This document shows, in pieces, positions 9,626 to 18,095 of a DNA stretch of 34,254 bases. Position 1 is the stretch's first letter. The number at the start of each line of letters is the position of its first letter. Position numbers and translations under genes: made by a program. The stretch covers positions 1-34,254 of the forward strand of contig NZ_JAIVFO010000037.1 of assembly GCF_029991245.1 (NCBI RefSeq). The letters are read 5' to 3'. The notes below the pieces were generated by a model. The model did not search any database. It saw nothing but the letters and a program-made list of their open reading frames with translations, and was not told the DNA's origin. The DNA is from Xanthobacter autotrophicus. GTDB taxonomy: Bacteria; Pseudomonadota; Alphaproteobacteria; Rhizobiales; Xanthobacteraceae.

Positions 9626-10650
9626 GCCAAATGGCCGTGAAAGAGGTGGCCAGGCGGCCCCTGCGCTGGCTCGCCATGGCGCTGCTGGCGGTGGTGGCAG
9701 CCCTCGTCTTCGCCCTGCTGGCGGCGCTGGTGCTCTATCCGGACCTCGCCTTCGCGCAGGGCTTCGGGGCGCCCAAGGCGACGCCCTTCGGCCTCGGCGG
9801 CGCGGCCCAGCCCACCGGAATTGCCGGCTTCATCCTCGCCAAGCAGGCGGAATTCTATCGCGCCCTGGTGCAGGCGGTGCGCGCCAGCAAGCAGGATGGC
9901 AATGCCACCTTCCTCCTTGCCGGCCTGTCCTTCGCCTACGGCGTGTTCCATGCCGCCGGCCCGGGCCACGGCAAGGCGGTCATTTCCTCCTATCTGCTGG
10001 CCGACGGCGGCACGCTGAAGCGCGGCGCCGTGCTGGCGCTGGCCTCGGGCATGGTGCAGGCCATTGTTGCCGTCGCCTTTGTCGGCGTGCTGGCGCTGGC
10101 GCTGAATGCCACCGCCGTGTCCATGGCGCAGGCCATGAACTGGGTGGAGATCGTGGCCTATGGCGGCATCGGCGTGTTCGGCCTCTATCTCGCGATCGTG
10201 AAGGGCCGGGCGCTGGTTGCTGCGGCGCGGGGCGAGAGCGTCCATGCCCACGGCGCCGATTGCGACTGCGGCGATGTCCACGCGCCCGACCCGGCCCTGC
10301 TGGAAGGCAAGGGCGGTTGGAAACGGGCCGCGGTGGCGGTGGTTTCCGCCGGGGCGCGGCCGTGCTCGGGCGCCATCCTGGTGCTCACCTTCGCCCTGTC
10401 GCAGGGGGTATTTGCCAGCGGCATCGCCTCCGCCTTCGCCATGGGCCTCGGCACGGCGCTGATGGTGACGCTCATCGCCGCCATCGCGGTCTATGGCAAG
10501 CGCCTCGCCGTGCGGCTCGCCGGACGCGGCGACCGGCGGGCGGTGCTGCTGGGCCTCGGCGTGGAGTTGGGGGCCGCGCTGCTGGTGATGGCGTTCGGCT
10601 TCGCCCTGCTCACCGGCTATCTGGAAAGCGAACGCCTGCTGCCGGGGTGA
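9622..10650 (+). CDS. NicO/RcnA-family nickel-cobalt transporter
   Basis: A 342-residue inner-membrane transporter with about seven hydrophobic segments. The family histidine motif appears as HAAGPGHGK (His110, His116). A cytosolic His/Cys-rich loop (VHAHGADCDCGDVHAP) lies around residues 205-225, and ARPCSGAILVL lies near residue 245. Together they match RcnA/NicO exporters. GTG 9622 gives a 4-nt overlap with the DUF1007 stop and has GGTGAAG 5 nt upstream; GTG 9616 and ATG 9631 are alternatives in the same frame. It probably exports Ni(II)/Co(II), although import is known in related proteins and direction cannot be read here. Confidence 0.88.
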   Translation: MSQMAVKEVARRPLRWLAMALLAVVAALVFALLAALVLYPDLAFAQGFGAPKATPFGLGGAAQPTGIAGFILAKQAEFYRALVQAVRASKQDGNATFLLAGLSFAYGVFHAAGPGHGKAVISSYLLADGGTLKRGAVLALASGMVQAIVAVAFVGVLALALNATAVSMAQAMNWVEIVAYGGIGVFGLYLAIVKGRALVAAARGESVHAHGADCDCGDVHAPDPALLEGKGGWKRAAVAVVSAGARPCSGAILVLTFALSQGVFASGIASAFAMGLGTALMVTLIAAIAVYGKRLAVRLAGRGDRRAVLLGLGVELGAALLVMAFGFALLTGYLESERLLPG

Positions 10651-10970
10651 GCCCGAATAATGCCGTCGGCCCCGGTCTTCGACCGATGCCATGGGTACGC
10701 CTCCCAACTCGGTGGGTCCCGAGTTGGGTATCTTAAGACCGGCTCCGGCAATGGCCGGAACCGGGCGCCGCGCGGGCTTGATCAATGTTGCATCGCCGTC
10801 AGCCCTATGCCGCGATGCGCCAAAATTCGCCACGCCCGTGTTTTGAGCAATTTCGTTGCGCCTTGAGTTGCAACAACGAAATTGCGGGGTGCGACACTCC
10901 ATGCCAGCCTAAGGTCGAACGGCTGCGACGGTTTGACTCCGTCTGAGCCGCGCCCGCTCCGGAGGCGCCC
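10651..10970. other. 320-nt structured intergenic region before the oxidoreductase gene
   Basis: No gene is supported here. A nested structure lies at the left: GGTCTT at 10674-10679 can pair with AAGACC at 10735-10740 around an inner 10-bp hairpin (CCCAACTCGG 10703-10712 with CCGAGTTGGG 10719-10728). A CCGGC/GCCGG hairpin follows. The inner hairpin may end the NicO transcript, but there is no T-run. Further right is a separate 12-bp inverted repeat, listed on its own. Confidence 0.55.
10847..10885. promoter_or_regulatory. 12-bp perfect inverted repeat, putative operator of the oxidoreductase gene
   Basis: GCAATTTCGTTG (10847-10858) and CAACGAAATTGC (10874-10885) are perfect inverted copies separated by 15 nt. 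The dyad lies 85 nt before the ATG of the oxidoreductase, in a locally AT-richer stretch. Centre-to-centre spacing of the half-sites (27 bp) is compatible with a dimer-of-dimers regulator such as an Lrp/AsnC protein, but the regulator is not identified. It could also form an RNA hairpin. Confidence 0.5.
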
Positions 10971-13900
10971 ATGGCCCTGACGCCCGTCTCGCTCGACGAC
11001 AAATACGACCTCGCCCAGGACCGCGTCTTCGTCTCGGGGACTCAGGCGCTGGTGCGCCTCGCGCTGATGCAGAAGGAGCGCGACCGCCGCGCCGGCCTCA
11101 ATACCGCTGGCTATGTCACCGGCTATCGCGGCTCACCCCTGGGCGGGCTCGACCAGCAGTTCCTGCGCGCCGAAAAGATCCTGAAGGCCAACGACATCAA
11201 GTTCCAGTCCGGCCTCAATGAGGATCTGGCCGCCACCGCGCTGTGGGGGTCCCAGCAGGCCGAGCTGCGCGGCGAGGGCAAGTTCGATGGCGTGTTCGGC
11301 CTGTGGTACGGCAAGGGTCCGGGGGTGGACCGCTCCGGCGACGTATTCCGCCACGCCAACAATGCGGGCACCTCCCGCCACGGCGGCGTGCTCGCCCTCA
11401 TGGGCGACGACCACACCTGCGAAAGCTCCACCACCGCCCACCAGAGCGAATTCCATTTCGTCGACGTGATGATCCCGGTGCTCAACCCGGCCGGGGTGCA
11501 GGAGATCATCGACTACGGCCTTTATGGCTGGGCGCTGTCCCGCTTCTCCGGCGCCTGGGTGGGCCTGAAGGCGGTGAAGGACACCATCGAGAGCACCGGC
11601 ATCGTGGACGGGCGGCTGGAGCGGGTGCGCATCGAGCCGGCGCTGGGCTTCCAGATGCCCCCCGGCGGGCTGAACATCCGCCTCGGCGACACGCCGCTGG
11701 CGCAGGAGGAGCGGCTCCAGGAATACAAGCGCGACGCCGTGCTGCACTTCCTGCGCGCCAACAGGCTCAATCGATTCATCACCTCCGGCGGATCGCGGCC
11801 GCGCATCGGAATCGCCACCGTGGGCAAGTCCTATCTGGACGTGCGCCTCGCGCTGGACGAGCTGGGCATCGACGAGGTGCGCGCCAACGATCTCGGCATC
11901 CGCATCTGGAAGGTGGCCTGCCCGTGGCCACTGGAGACGGAGGGGCTGAAGGAATTTGCCCGGGGCCTCGACCTCATCATGGTGGTGGAGGAAAAGCGCT
12001 CCCTCATCGAGGTGCAGGTGCGCGAGGAATTGTACGGCACCGCCAACCAGCCCGTCTGCATCGGCAAGAAGGACGAGGAGGGCCGCTGGCTGTTCCCGGT
12101 GAAGGGAGCCCTCGACCCCAACGACATCGCCATCCAGCTCGGCCGCCGGCTGCTCGCCTATGGCCATATCCCGGACATCGCGGCCCACGTCGCCGAGCTG
12201 GAGGAGGCCCAAAGGGTGCTGGCCGCCACCTCGGACGTGGCCACCCGCATCCCCTATTTCTGCTCCGGCTGCCCGCACAATTCCTCCACCAAGGTGCCGG
12301 AGGGCATGCGCGCCTATGCCGGCATCGGCTGCCACTACATGGTGCAGTGGATGGACCGGGAGACCACCGGCTTCACCCAGATGGGCGGCGAGGGCGCCAA
12401 CTGGATCGGCGAATCCTCCTTCTCCAAGCGGCCCCACGTGTTCCAGAATCTGGGCGACGGCACCTACAACCATTCGGGCTATCTGGCCCTGCGCGCGTCC
12501 TGCGCCGCCAAGGTGAACGTCACCTACAAGATCCTGTTCAACGACGCGGTGGCCATGACCGGCGGCCAGAAGCACGACGGCGACCTCACCGTGCCCGTCA
12601 TCGCCCGACAGGTGGCGGCGGAGGGCGTGGAGCGGGTGGTGGTGGTCACCGACGAGCCGGGCAAGTATGCACCGGGCACCCACTGGCCCACCGGCCTCAC
12701 CATCCACCACCGGGACGAACTGGAGGCCGTGCAGCGGGAGCTGGCGGCCATTCCAGGCGTCACCGTGCTGATCTACGACCAGACCTGCGCCTCCGAGAAG
12801 CGTCGCCGCAGGAAGCGCGGCCAGTATCCGGACCCGGACAAGCGCGTGCTCATCAATGAGCGGGTGTGCGAGGGCTGCGGCGATTGCGGCGTGAAGTCCA
12901 ACTGCGTCTCGGTGCAGCCGCTGGAAACCGAATGGGGCCGCAAACGGGAGATCGACCAGTCCTCCTGCAACAAGGACTTCTCGTGCGTGAACGGCTTCTG
13001 CCCCTCCTTCGTCACCGTGAAGGGGGCCAAGCCCAAAAAGGCGGCGGGCGCGGCCGGCGTGGCGGGGGACTGGCCGGCGCTGCCGGAGCCGGCCCATCCT
13101 GAGATCCATGGCACCTACGGCATCATCGCCACCGGCGTCGGCGGCACCGGCGTGGTCACCATCGGCGCCATCCTCGGCATGGCGGCGCATCTGGAAGGCA
13201 AGGCCTGCGGCATGATCGACATGGCCGGCCTCGCCCAGAAGGGCGGCGCCGTCTACAGCCACATCCGCCTCGCCAACGATCCCGCCGACATCACCGCCAT
13301 CCGCGTGCCGGCGCGGGGGGCGGACGTGGTGCTGGGCGGCGACCTGGTGGTGGCGGGCACCAAGAAGGTGCTGGCGGCGGTGAAGCCGGGCAAGACCATC
13401 GTGGTGGTGAACACCCATGAGGTGCTGCCCGGCGATTTCACCCGCAACGCCGATTATTCGCTGCCCACCGAGCGCATCAAGCGCACCATCCGCGACCTCG
13501 CGGGCAGCGAGATGACCCACTTCATCGAGGCCAGCCGCCTGGCCCAGGCCCTGTTCGGCAACGCCCTGGCGCAAAACATCTTCATGGTGGGCTACGCCTA
13601 CCAGTTCGGCGCCCTGCCCCTGTCGGCGGAGGCCATCGAGCGGGCCATCGAGCTGAACGGCGAGGCGGTGGCCATGAACAAGACCGCCTTCCTGTGGGGC
13701 CGCCGCGCCGCCCATGATCCGGCGGCGGTGGAGAAGGTGGCGACGCCCACGGGCGACACCGCCAGCGACGCCCGCCGTCTCTCGCAAAACCTCGATGAGG
13801 TGATCGCGCGCCGCGTCGCCGAGCTGACCGCCTATCAGGATGCCGCCTATGGGCAGCGCTATGCCCGGCTGGTGGAGAAGGTACGTGCCGCCGAGGCGCA

Positions 13901-14450
13901 GAAGGCCCCAGGGCGAGGCGGACTGACCGAGGCGGTGGCCAGGAACCTGTTCAAGCTCATGGCCTACAAGGACGAATACGAGGTCTCCCGGCTTTATGCG
14001 GACGGCGCCTTCCGCGCCCAGGCAGCCGCCGCCTTCGACGGGGACCTCACATTCGAGTTCCACCTCGCACCGCCGCTGCTGGCCCGGCAAGATCCCATCA
14101 CCGGCGAGCCGCGCAAGATCACGCTGGGCCCCTGGATGATGCGGGCCTTCGGCCTGCTGGCGAAGCTGAAGGGGCTGCGCGGCACGCCGTTCGACGTGTT
14201 CGGCTACGGCGCGGAGCGGCGCACCGAGCGGGCGCTTATCGGTGCCTATGAGAAGACGGTGGAGGAGTTGATCGCCGGCCTCGACGGCGCGAGCCACGCG
14301 CTGGCGGTGGCCATCGCGACGCTGCCGGAGAAGATCCGCGGCTTCGGCCATGTGAAGGCGCGGCATCTGGCGGCGGTGCAGGCGGAGGAAGCCGAGCTTC
14401 TCGCCCGCTTCCGCGCCCCGCCCCAGGCCCCCGCCGTGGCGGCGGAATAG
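10971..14450 (+). CDS. Indolepyruvate ferredoxin oxidoreductase, fused alpha-beta form
   Basis: A 1159-residue cytosolic enzyme that oxidatively decarboxylates aryl pyruvates (from Trp, Phe, Tyr transamination) to aryl-acetyl-CoA, using TPP, CoA and ferredoxin. Seen: an N-terminal pyrimidine-binding region (GYRGSPLGGLD), the cysteine motif FCSGCPHNSST, the TPP region GGEGANWIGE and GDGTYNHSGY, then CEGCGDCGVKSNC with four cysteines at residues 633, 636, 639 and 645 for one 4Fe-4S cluster. The gamma-type domain starts near residue 715 (GIIATGVGGTGVVTIG). The length is that of the fused proteobacterial form. ATG 10971 has GGAGGC 4 nt upstream. It stands as a single gene behind a structured intergenic region. 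Confidence 0.93.
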   Translation: MALTPVSLDDKYDLAQDRVFVSGTQALVRLALMQKERDRRAGLNTAGYVTGYRGSPLGGLDQQFLRAEKILKANDIKFQSGLNEDLAATALWGSQQAELRGEGKFDGVFGLWYGKGPGVDRSGDVFRHANNAGTSRHGGVLALMGDDHTCESSTTAHQSEFHFVDVMIPVLNPAGVQEIIDYGLYGWALSRFSGAWVGLKAVKDTIESTGIVDGRLERVRIEPALGFQMPPGGLNIRLGDTPLAQEERLQEYKRDAVLHFLRANRLNRFITSGGSRPRIGIATVGKSYLDVRLALDELGIDEVRANDLGIRIWKVACPWPLETEGLKEFARGLDLIMVVEEKRSLIEVQVREELYGTANQPVCIGKKDEEGRWLFPVKGALDPNDIAIQLGRRLLAYGHIPDIAAHVAELEEAQRVLAATSDVATRIPYFCSGCPHNSSTKVPEGMRAYAGIGCHYMVQWMDRETTGFTQMGGEGANWIGESSFSKRPHVFQNLGDGTYNHSGYLALRASCAAKVNVTYKILFNDAVAMTGGQKHDGDLTVPVIARQVAAEGVERVVVVTDEPGKYAPGTHWPTGLTIHHRDELEAVQRELAAIPGVTVLIYDQTCASEKRRRRKRGQYPDPDKRVLINERVCEGCGDCGVKSNCVSVQPLETEWGRKREIDQSSCNKDFSCVNGFCPSFVTVKGAKPKKAAGAAGVAGDWPALPEPAHPEIHGTYGIIATGVGGTGVVTIGAILGMAAHLEGKACGMIDMAGLAQKGGAVYSHIRLANDPADITAIRVPARGADVVLGGDLVVAGTKKVLAAVKPGKTIVVVNTHEVLPGDFTRNADYSLPTERIKRTIRDLAGSEMTHFIEASRLAQALFGNALAQNIFMVGYAYQFGALPLSAEAIERAIELNGEAVAMNKTAFLWGRRAAHDPAAVEKVATPTGDTASDARRLSQNLDEVIARRVAELTAYQDAAYGQRYARLVEKVRAAEAQKAPGRGGLTEAVARNLFKLMAYKDEYEVSRLYADGAFRAQAAAAFDGDLTFEFHLAPPLLARQDPITGEPRKITLGPWMMRAFGLLAKLKGLRGTPFDVFGYGAERRTERALIGAYEKTVEELIAGLDGASHALAVAIATLPEKIRGFGHVKARHLAAVQAEEAELLARFRAPPQAPAVAAE

Positions 14451-14482
14451 GCGGACGAAGAGAAAGCCGGCACACACCGGCA

Positions 14483-14527
14483 TTGGCGGTTTCAGGGACC
14501 GGACGCCGCCGGCCCCTGAAACGCCAA
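14483..14527. terminator. Bidirectional hairpin terminator between convergent genes
   Basis: TTGGCGGTTTCAGGG (14483-14497) pairs with CCCTGAAACGCCAA (14514-14527) with a single bulged base; the loop has further CCGG/CCGG pairing potential. It lies 33 nt after the oxidoreductase stop and 4 nt beyond the galU stop, so it can serve both strands. There is no long T-run. Confidence 0.75.
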
Positions 14528-14530
14528 GGT

Positions 14531-15418
14531 TCAATTGCCGGCGAGCATCGCGTTCAGCTCGGCGCGGAACTCACCCTCGATGTCCGGGCGGGACAGGGCA
14601 TAGGCCACGTTCGCCATGAGGAAGCCGATCTTCGAGCCGCAATCATAGATGGCGCCGTCGAAGCGCACCGCGAAGAACGGGTCGGTTTCCTTCAGCTTCA
14701 GCATGGAATCGGTGAGCTGGATCTCGTTGCCCGCGCCCCGCTCCTGCTTGGCCAAAAGGTCGAAGATGGCCGGCTGCAGGATGTAGCGGCCGGAAATGGC
14801 GAGGTTGCTCGGCGCGGTGCCGGCCTTGGGCTTCTCCACCATCTGGGTGATGGCCTTGGCGCCCCTGGCCTTTTCCTCGCCCACGCCGACGATGCCGTAC
14901 TGGTGGGTCTGGTCGTCCGGCACCTCGTAGACCGCGACCAGGTTGCCGCCGGTCTCGTTATAGGCCTCCACCATGGAGGCAAGGCAGCCCTGGCCGTTCT
15001 TCGGCATGTGCAGCATGTCGGGCAGGAGCAGCGCGAACGGCTCGTCGCCGATGATCTCGCGGGCGCACCACACCGCATGGCCAAGGCCCAGCGGCAGCTG
15101 CTGGCGGGTGAAGGAGGTGGTGCCGGGCTTCGGCGTGTCGCGGTCGAGCTGCGCCAGTTCCTTGGTCTTGCCGCGCTCCTCGAGGGTGCGCTCCAGCTCG
15201 AACTGCCGGTCGAAATGATCCTCGATCACCGCCTTGTTGCGGCCGGTGACGAAAACGATGTGCTCGATGCCGGCGGCGCGCGCCTCGTCCACCACGTGCT
15301 GGACCACCGGGCGGTCCACGACGGTGAGCATTTCCTTCGGCACCGCCTTGGTGGCCGGCAGGAAGCGGGTGCCGAGACCCGCGACAGGAAGGATCGCCTT
15401 GCGAATGGGTTGACGCAT
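14531..15418 (-). CDS. galU: UTP--glucose-1-phosphate uridylyltransferase
   Basis: A 295-residue nucleotidyltransferase that makes UDP-glucose from UTP and glucose-1-phosphate for exopolysaccharide, LPS and glycogen-type pathways. Motifs: [24 protein letters not shown]-type start (here [15 protein letters not shown]), the [14 protein letters not shown] region, LLPDM, and [19 protein letters not shown] near residue 190. The length is standard. ATG at 15418 is chosen (GAAGGGG about 8 nt upstream on the coding strand); a TTG directly before it would add one residue. It converges with the oxidoreductase and diverges from the transglycosylase gene across 513 nt. Confidence 0.95.
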   Translation of the reverse strand: MRQPIRKAILPVAGLGTRFLPATKAVPKEMLTVVDRPVVQHVVDEARAAGIEHIVFVTGRNKAVIEDHFDRQFELERTLEERGKTKELAQLDRDTPKPGTTSFTRQQLPLGLGHAVWCAREIIGDEPFALLLPDMLHMPKNGQGCLASMVEAYNETGGNLVAVYEVPDDQTHQYGIVGVGEEKARGAKAITQMVEKPKAGTAPSNLAISGRYILQPAIFDLLAKQERGAGNEIQLTDSMLKLKETDPFFAVRFDGAIYDCGSKIGFLMANVAYALSRPDIEGEFRAELNAMLAGN

Positions 15419-15931
15419 CAATTCTGCCCCTTCTTTACCAAACCGTCGGGTATTGCAGAGCCGGCTCCGATCAGATGAGCCCCACCGACCGGATCGGAAC
15501 CGCCTCGCCCCAGGAAAGAGAACGCGGATGGCCCGGCTTGCGATGCAGGCCGGCCGGCATTTGCTCTAGCACACCGTCACAAGCCGCGCTGCATTGCAAC
15601 TGAGCTACGCTGCGTCGCACCAAATAAATCGGGGCATGGTCACCCGGCCACAACAATCCCGGGGTGCACCGGGCCGATCGGGTGTCCCGGGGGTAGGCTG
15701 GACACCGCATGCTCCCGCCGGCGAATCGGAGGCGGGGTGTGACTCTCAGGCCGGCCCCCGGCCTGTCCCCCCGCTCCCGGGGCCTGCACAGGTAGCCCCG
15801 TCCCGACCGCGGCATCCACGGGAAACTTGCCATCCATTAACCGCGACGCAACCATATTGCCGCCCAGTAGAGGCCTATCGGTGAGGTCAGGCGGCGACAG
15901 AAGGACGCGCGCCGGGGAGGAAGGCTTGGCA
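15419..15931. other. 513-nt divergent intergenic region, galU / lytic transglycosylase
   Basis: No protein gene is supported. It must hold the promoters of both divergent genes, but I could not fix either with confidence. A strong hairpin lies at 15747-15765 (CAGGCCGG, 3-nt loop, CCGGCCTG). The minus strand at 15590-15625 contains GCGTAGCTCAGTTG, which resembles the D-arm of a tRNA, but no full cloverleaf can be built around it. Confidence 0.5.
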
Positions 15932-17287
15932 ATGGCTCAAACGACCTGCATGCGTGCCCTGAAGGGTGCCCTCAAGGGGACCGCGAAGGGCGTCTGCGTC
16001 GCCGGGCTCGCCCTCGCGGCGGCAGCGCTGATCACGCCGGCACGGGCGCAGGCCCAGACCACGGGCTCCATCTTCGGCTTCCCGCCGCTGGGCCAGCCCC
16101 AGGCGGCGCAGGCGAACGGCGGCCATCCGCTGATGACGCCCCAGGCGCTGGCGGACGCCCAGGCCAACTTCCCCGCCTGCATCGCCAATTTGTGGCCGCT
16201 GGCCCAGTCGAAGGGCATCTCGCGGCGCACCTTCGAGCGCTACACGGCCAACCTCGAACCCCAGATGAAAATCATGGAGTTCATGGATAGCCAGCCGGAA
16301 TTCTCCAAGCCCATCGGCGCCTATGTGAACATGCTGGTGACCGAGACCCGGGTGAAGAAGGGCCGGGAGATCCTGGAGCGCTACAAGCCCATCTTCGACA
16401 GGATGGAAAAGGCCTATGGCGTGGACCGCTATGCGGTGACGGCCATCTGGGGCATCGAATCCACCTATGGCGACCCGGACGGCATCGGCCGGCGCAACGT
16501 GCTGGACTCCACTGCGACGCTGGCCTGCATCGGCCGGCGGCAGGACTATTTCCGCGACGAATTCATCGCCACCCTCCAGATCCTGGAGAAGGGCGACGTG
16601 CCCTACGACCACATGAAGGGCTCGTGGGCCGGCGCCTTCGGGCCCACCCAGTTCATGCCCACCTCGTTCCAGCGCTTCGCCGTGGACTTCGACGGCGACG
16701 GCAAGCGCAACGTGGTGGATTCCATCCCCGACATCATCGCCTCCACCGCCAACAACCTGAAACTGGACGGCTGGGAGTTCGGCAAGGCCTGGGGCTATGA
16801 GGTGGTGCTGCCGCAGGGCTTCGACTACCGCAACGCCAACCGCTCCATCAAGCGCACGCTGGGCGAGTGGAACACCATGGGCCTGCGCCGGCCGAGCGGC
16901 GTCGCCTTCCCCCGCGCCGGCGAGACCGCCTACCTGCTGTTGCCCGCCGGCGCCAACGGGCCGGCGTTCCTGATGATGAAGAATTTCGACGCCATCCTGA
17001 AATACAACCCGGCCGACGCCTACGCCCTCGCCATCGGGCACCTGGCCGACCGGCTGCGGGGCGGCGGCACCTTCGCCCAGTCCTGGCCGAAGGAGGAGCG
17101 CGGCCTCAGCAAGGCCGAGCGGCAGGAGATCCAGTCCCGCCTCGCCCAGATGGGCTACGACATCGGCAACGTGGACGGCATCCTCGGCCAGAAGAGCCGG
17201 GTGGCCATCCAGGACTTCCAGGTGCGCTCGGGGGCGCTGCCCGACGGCTATCCCGACCTCCAGCTGCTCCAGCAGATGAGAAAGTGA
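15932..17287 (+). CDS. Lytic murein transglycosylase (MltB type) with peptidoglycan-binding domain
   Basis: A 451-residue exported enzyme that cleaves the MurNAc-GlcNAc bond of peptidoglycan with formation of 1,6-anhydro-MurNAc. Residues about 8-38 form a signal peptide with a hydrophobic AGLALAAAALITPARAQA stretch. The SLT/MltB catalytic domain follows, with WGIESTYG carrying the catalytic Glu at residue 176, then GSWAGAFGPTQFMP and VDFDGDGKRNVVDS. Residues about 390-450 are a peptidoglycan-binding domain 1 (IQSRLAQMGYDIGNVDGILGQ start). ATG 15932 has GGGAGGAAGG about 7 nt upstream. No lipobox cysteine is seen, so it is probably soluble in the periplasm. Confidence 0.93.
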   Translation: MAQTTCMRALKGALKGTAKGVCVAGLALAAAALITPARAQAQTTGSIFGFPPLGQPQAAQANGGHPLMTPQALADAQANFPACIANLWPLAQSKGISRRTFERYTANLEPQMKIMEFMDSQPEFSKPIGAYVNMLVTETRVKKGREILERYKPIFDRMEKAYGVDRYAVTAIWGIESTYGDPDGIGRRNVLDSTATLACIGRRQDYFRDEFIATLQILEKGDVPYDHMKGSWAGAFGPTQFMPTSFQRFAVDFDGDGKRNVVDSIPDIIASTANNLKLDGWEFGKAWGYEVVLPQGFDYRNANRSIKRTLGEWNTMGLRRPSGVAFPRAGETAYLLLPAGANGPAFLMMKNFDAILKYNPADAYALAIGHLADRLRGGGTFAQSWPKEERGLSKAERQEIQSRLAQMGYDIGNVDGILGQKSRVAIQDFQVRSGALPDGYPDLQLLQQMRK

Positions 17288-17322
17288 GCGGCGACGCTGC
17301 TTTCTGGAAGCCGGCCGTCGCA

Positions 17323-17351
17323 GGGCTCCGTGCTCCAAAAACACGGAACCC
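17323..17351. terminator. Weak hairpin terminator after the transglycosylase gene
   Basis: GGG then TCCGTG (17323-17332) pair with CACGGA then CCC (17342-17351) around a CTCCAAAAA loop, 35 nt after the transglycosylase stop and 49 nt before the convergent small gene ends. There is no T-run in either direction, so this is a possible shared terminator only. Confidence 0.4.
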
Positions 17352-17399
17352 GATGAATCAGCATTCTCCAGCTTTGGGAATCCCGAATACCGATCGGTC

Positions 17400-17657
17400 C
17401 TAGCGCCTGCCCGCCCGATTGACTGGCCCGCCGCGGTTTGCCGGCGTTCCGGGGCGAACCCCCACACCAGGCGCCCCGACGCCGGGCGTTGCCACCGCCC
17501 GCGCCGCAGGCCGCGGTCGAAGCACAACACCGGGCCTCACGACACACCCGGCCGGATACTCGACATACTGGCAGTACACGACGGCGCCGGCGGTATCGGT
17601 GCTGGCTGTGACACATCCAAGCGCAAGCAACGCGGATAGCATGATCGAAAGTCGCAT
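17400..17657 (-). CDS. Small secreted protein, Pro/Gly/Arg-rich C-terminus
   Basis: An 85-residue protein. Residues 1-24 look like a signal peptide (SIMLSALLALGCVTASTDTAGA). Then comes VVYCQYVEYPAGCVVRPG with two cysteines, and a low-complexity tail with PGVGAPGVGVRPG and GGPVNRAGRR. I recognise this as a layout seen in many small secreted Rhizobiales proteins of unknown function. ATG at 17657 has GGGGAGG 5-6 nt upstream on the coding strand, which strongly supports translation. A FixK/FNR-type promoter about 120-150 nt upstream points the same way and suggests low-oxygen induction. Confidence 0.75.
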   Translation of the reverse strand: MRLSIMLSALLALGCVTASTDTAGAVVYCQYVEYPAGCVVRPGVVLRPRPAARAVATPGVGAPGVGVRPGTPANRGGPVNRAGRR

Positions 17658-18052
17658 GCTGGCCTCCCCGGTTCAGGTTGGCATAATCAGTATATCGACA
17701 AGCCAACCGCACAATTCGTGCGTGAAATCGGGTCTATTCAAATCGGCTCTCCGAACCGACGCGGCGACCTGTAAACTGTAACTTATAGTACACTATGAGG
17801 GACCGGTCGTTGATGCACATCAAAGGATCGCAGCTCCTTCGGGGGACGACAGGTCTTGTTCATCGGGTGCACGGAGAGGCTCCCGGCAATTCGGGAAAGA
17901 GCGACGCCCGTTGAAGACGTTCGCGCACAGAACCGACGTTATTGCCGGGCTCTGACCGCGGCGAGCTAGAGCGCGATCCGAGCAAAGTGAACGCGTTTTC
18001 GCGCGAATCGGGGGCACCGGTTCTCGTGAATAAAATGCACTGATTCAAGAAT
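17658..18052. other. 395-nt intergenic region with FixK/FNR promoter and repeat-like DNA
   Basis: No protein gene is supported; the open frames here lack ribosome-binding sites and protein-like character. The left part holds the promoter of the small secreted protein. The right part (about 17967-18052) has a CGCG-TTTT-CGCG hairpin and AT-richer text running into the 20-bp palindrome at 18053. It looks like an intergenic repeat unit typical of Xanthobacteraceae genomes; this is an impression, not a search result. Confidence 0.5.
17782..17823 (-). promoter_or_regulatory. FixK/FNR-box promoter (class II geometry) for the small secreted protein
   Basis: TTGATGCACATCAA at 17810-17823 fits the FixK/FNR consensus TTGAT-N4-ATCAA exactly. 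On the minus strand TATAAG lies at 17787-17782, so a start near 17775 would put the box centre at -41.5, the classical activating position. The plus-strand direction has no -10-like sequence at the matching distance. Transcription would run into the small gene with a leader of about 118 nt. Confidence 0.7.
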
Positions 18053-18095
18053 TTGGAGCGCTTCATCGTTTCCATGAAACGATGAAGCGCTCCAA
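18053..18095. terminator. Perfect 20-bp hairpin directly after the P450 stop
   Basis: Arms 18053-18072 (TTGGAGCGCTTCATCGTTTC) and 18076-18095 are perfectly complementary with a CAT loop. The P450 stop codon begins at 18096 (minus strand), so the palindrome abuts the gene end. It probably terminates or stabilises the P450 mRNA. A T-run is lacking, and the perfect pairing suggests a dispersed palindromic element. Confidence 0.7.

Noticed and set aside
11133-14534. Long minus-strand frame antisense to the indolepyruvate oxidoreductase
   Set aside because: It has shadow-frame composition and no motifs, and the plus strand has a complete known enzyme.
15500-15625. tRNA-like text on the minus strand (GCGTAGCTCAGTTG and, about 100 nt on, GGTTCCGATCC)
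   Set aside because: The D-arm-like and T-arm-like pieces are too far apart, there is no anticodon arm with the right spacing, and no acceptor stem can be paired.
17820-18017. 65-codon minus-strand frame upstream of the small secreted protein
   Set aside because: It overlaps the FixK/FNR box end and repeat-like DNA, has no ribosome-binding site, and has an irregular composition.
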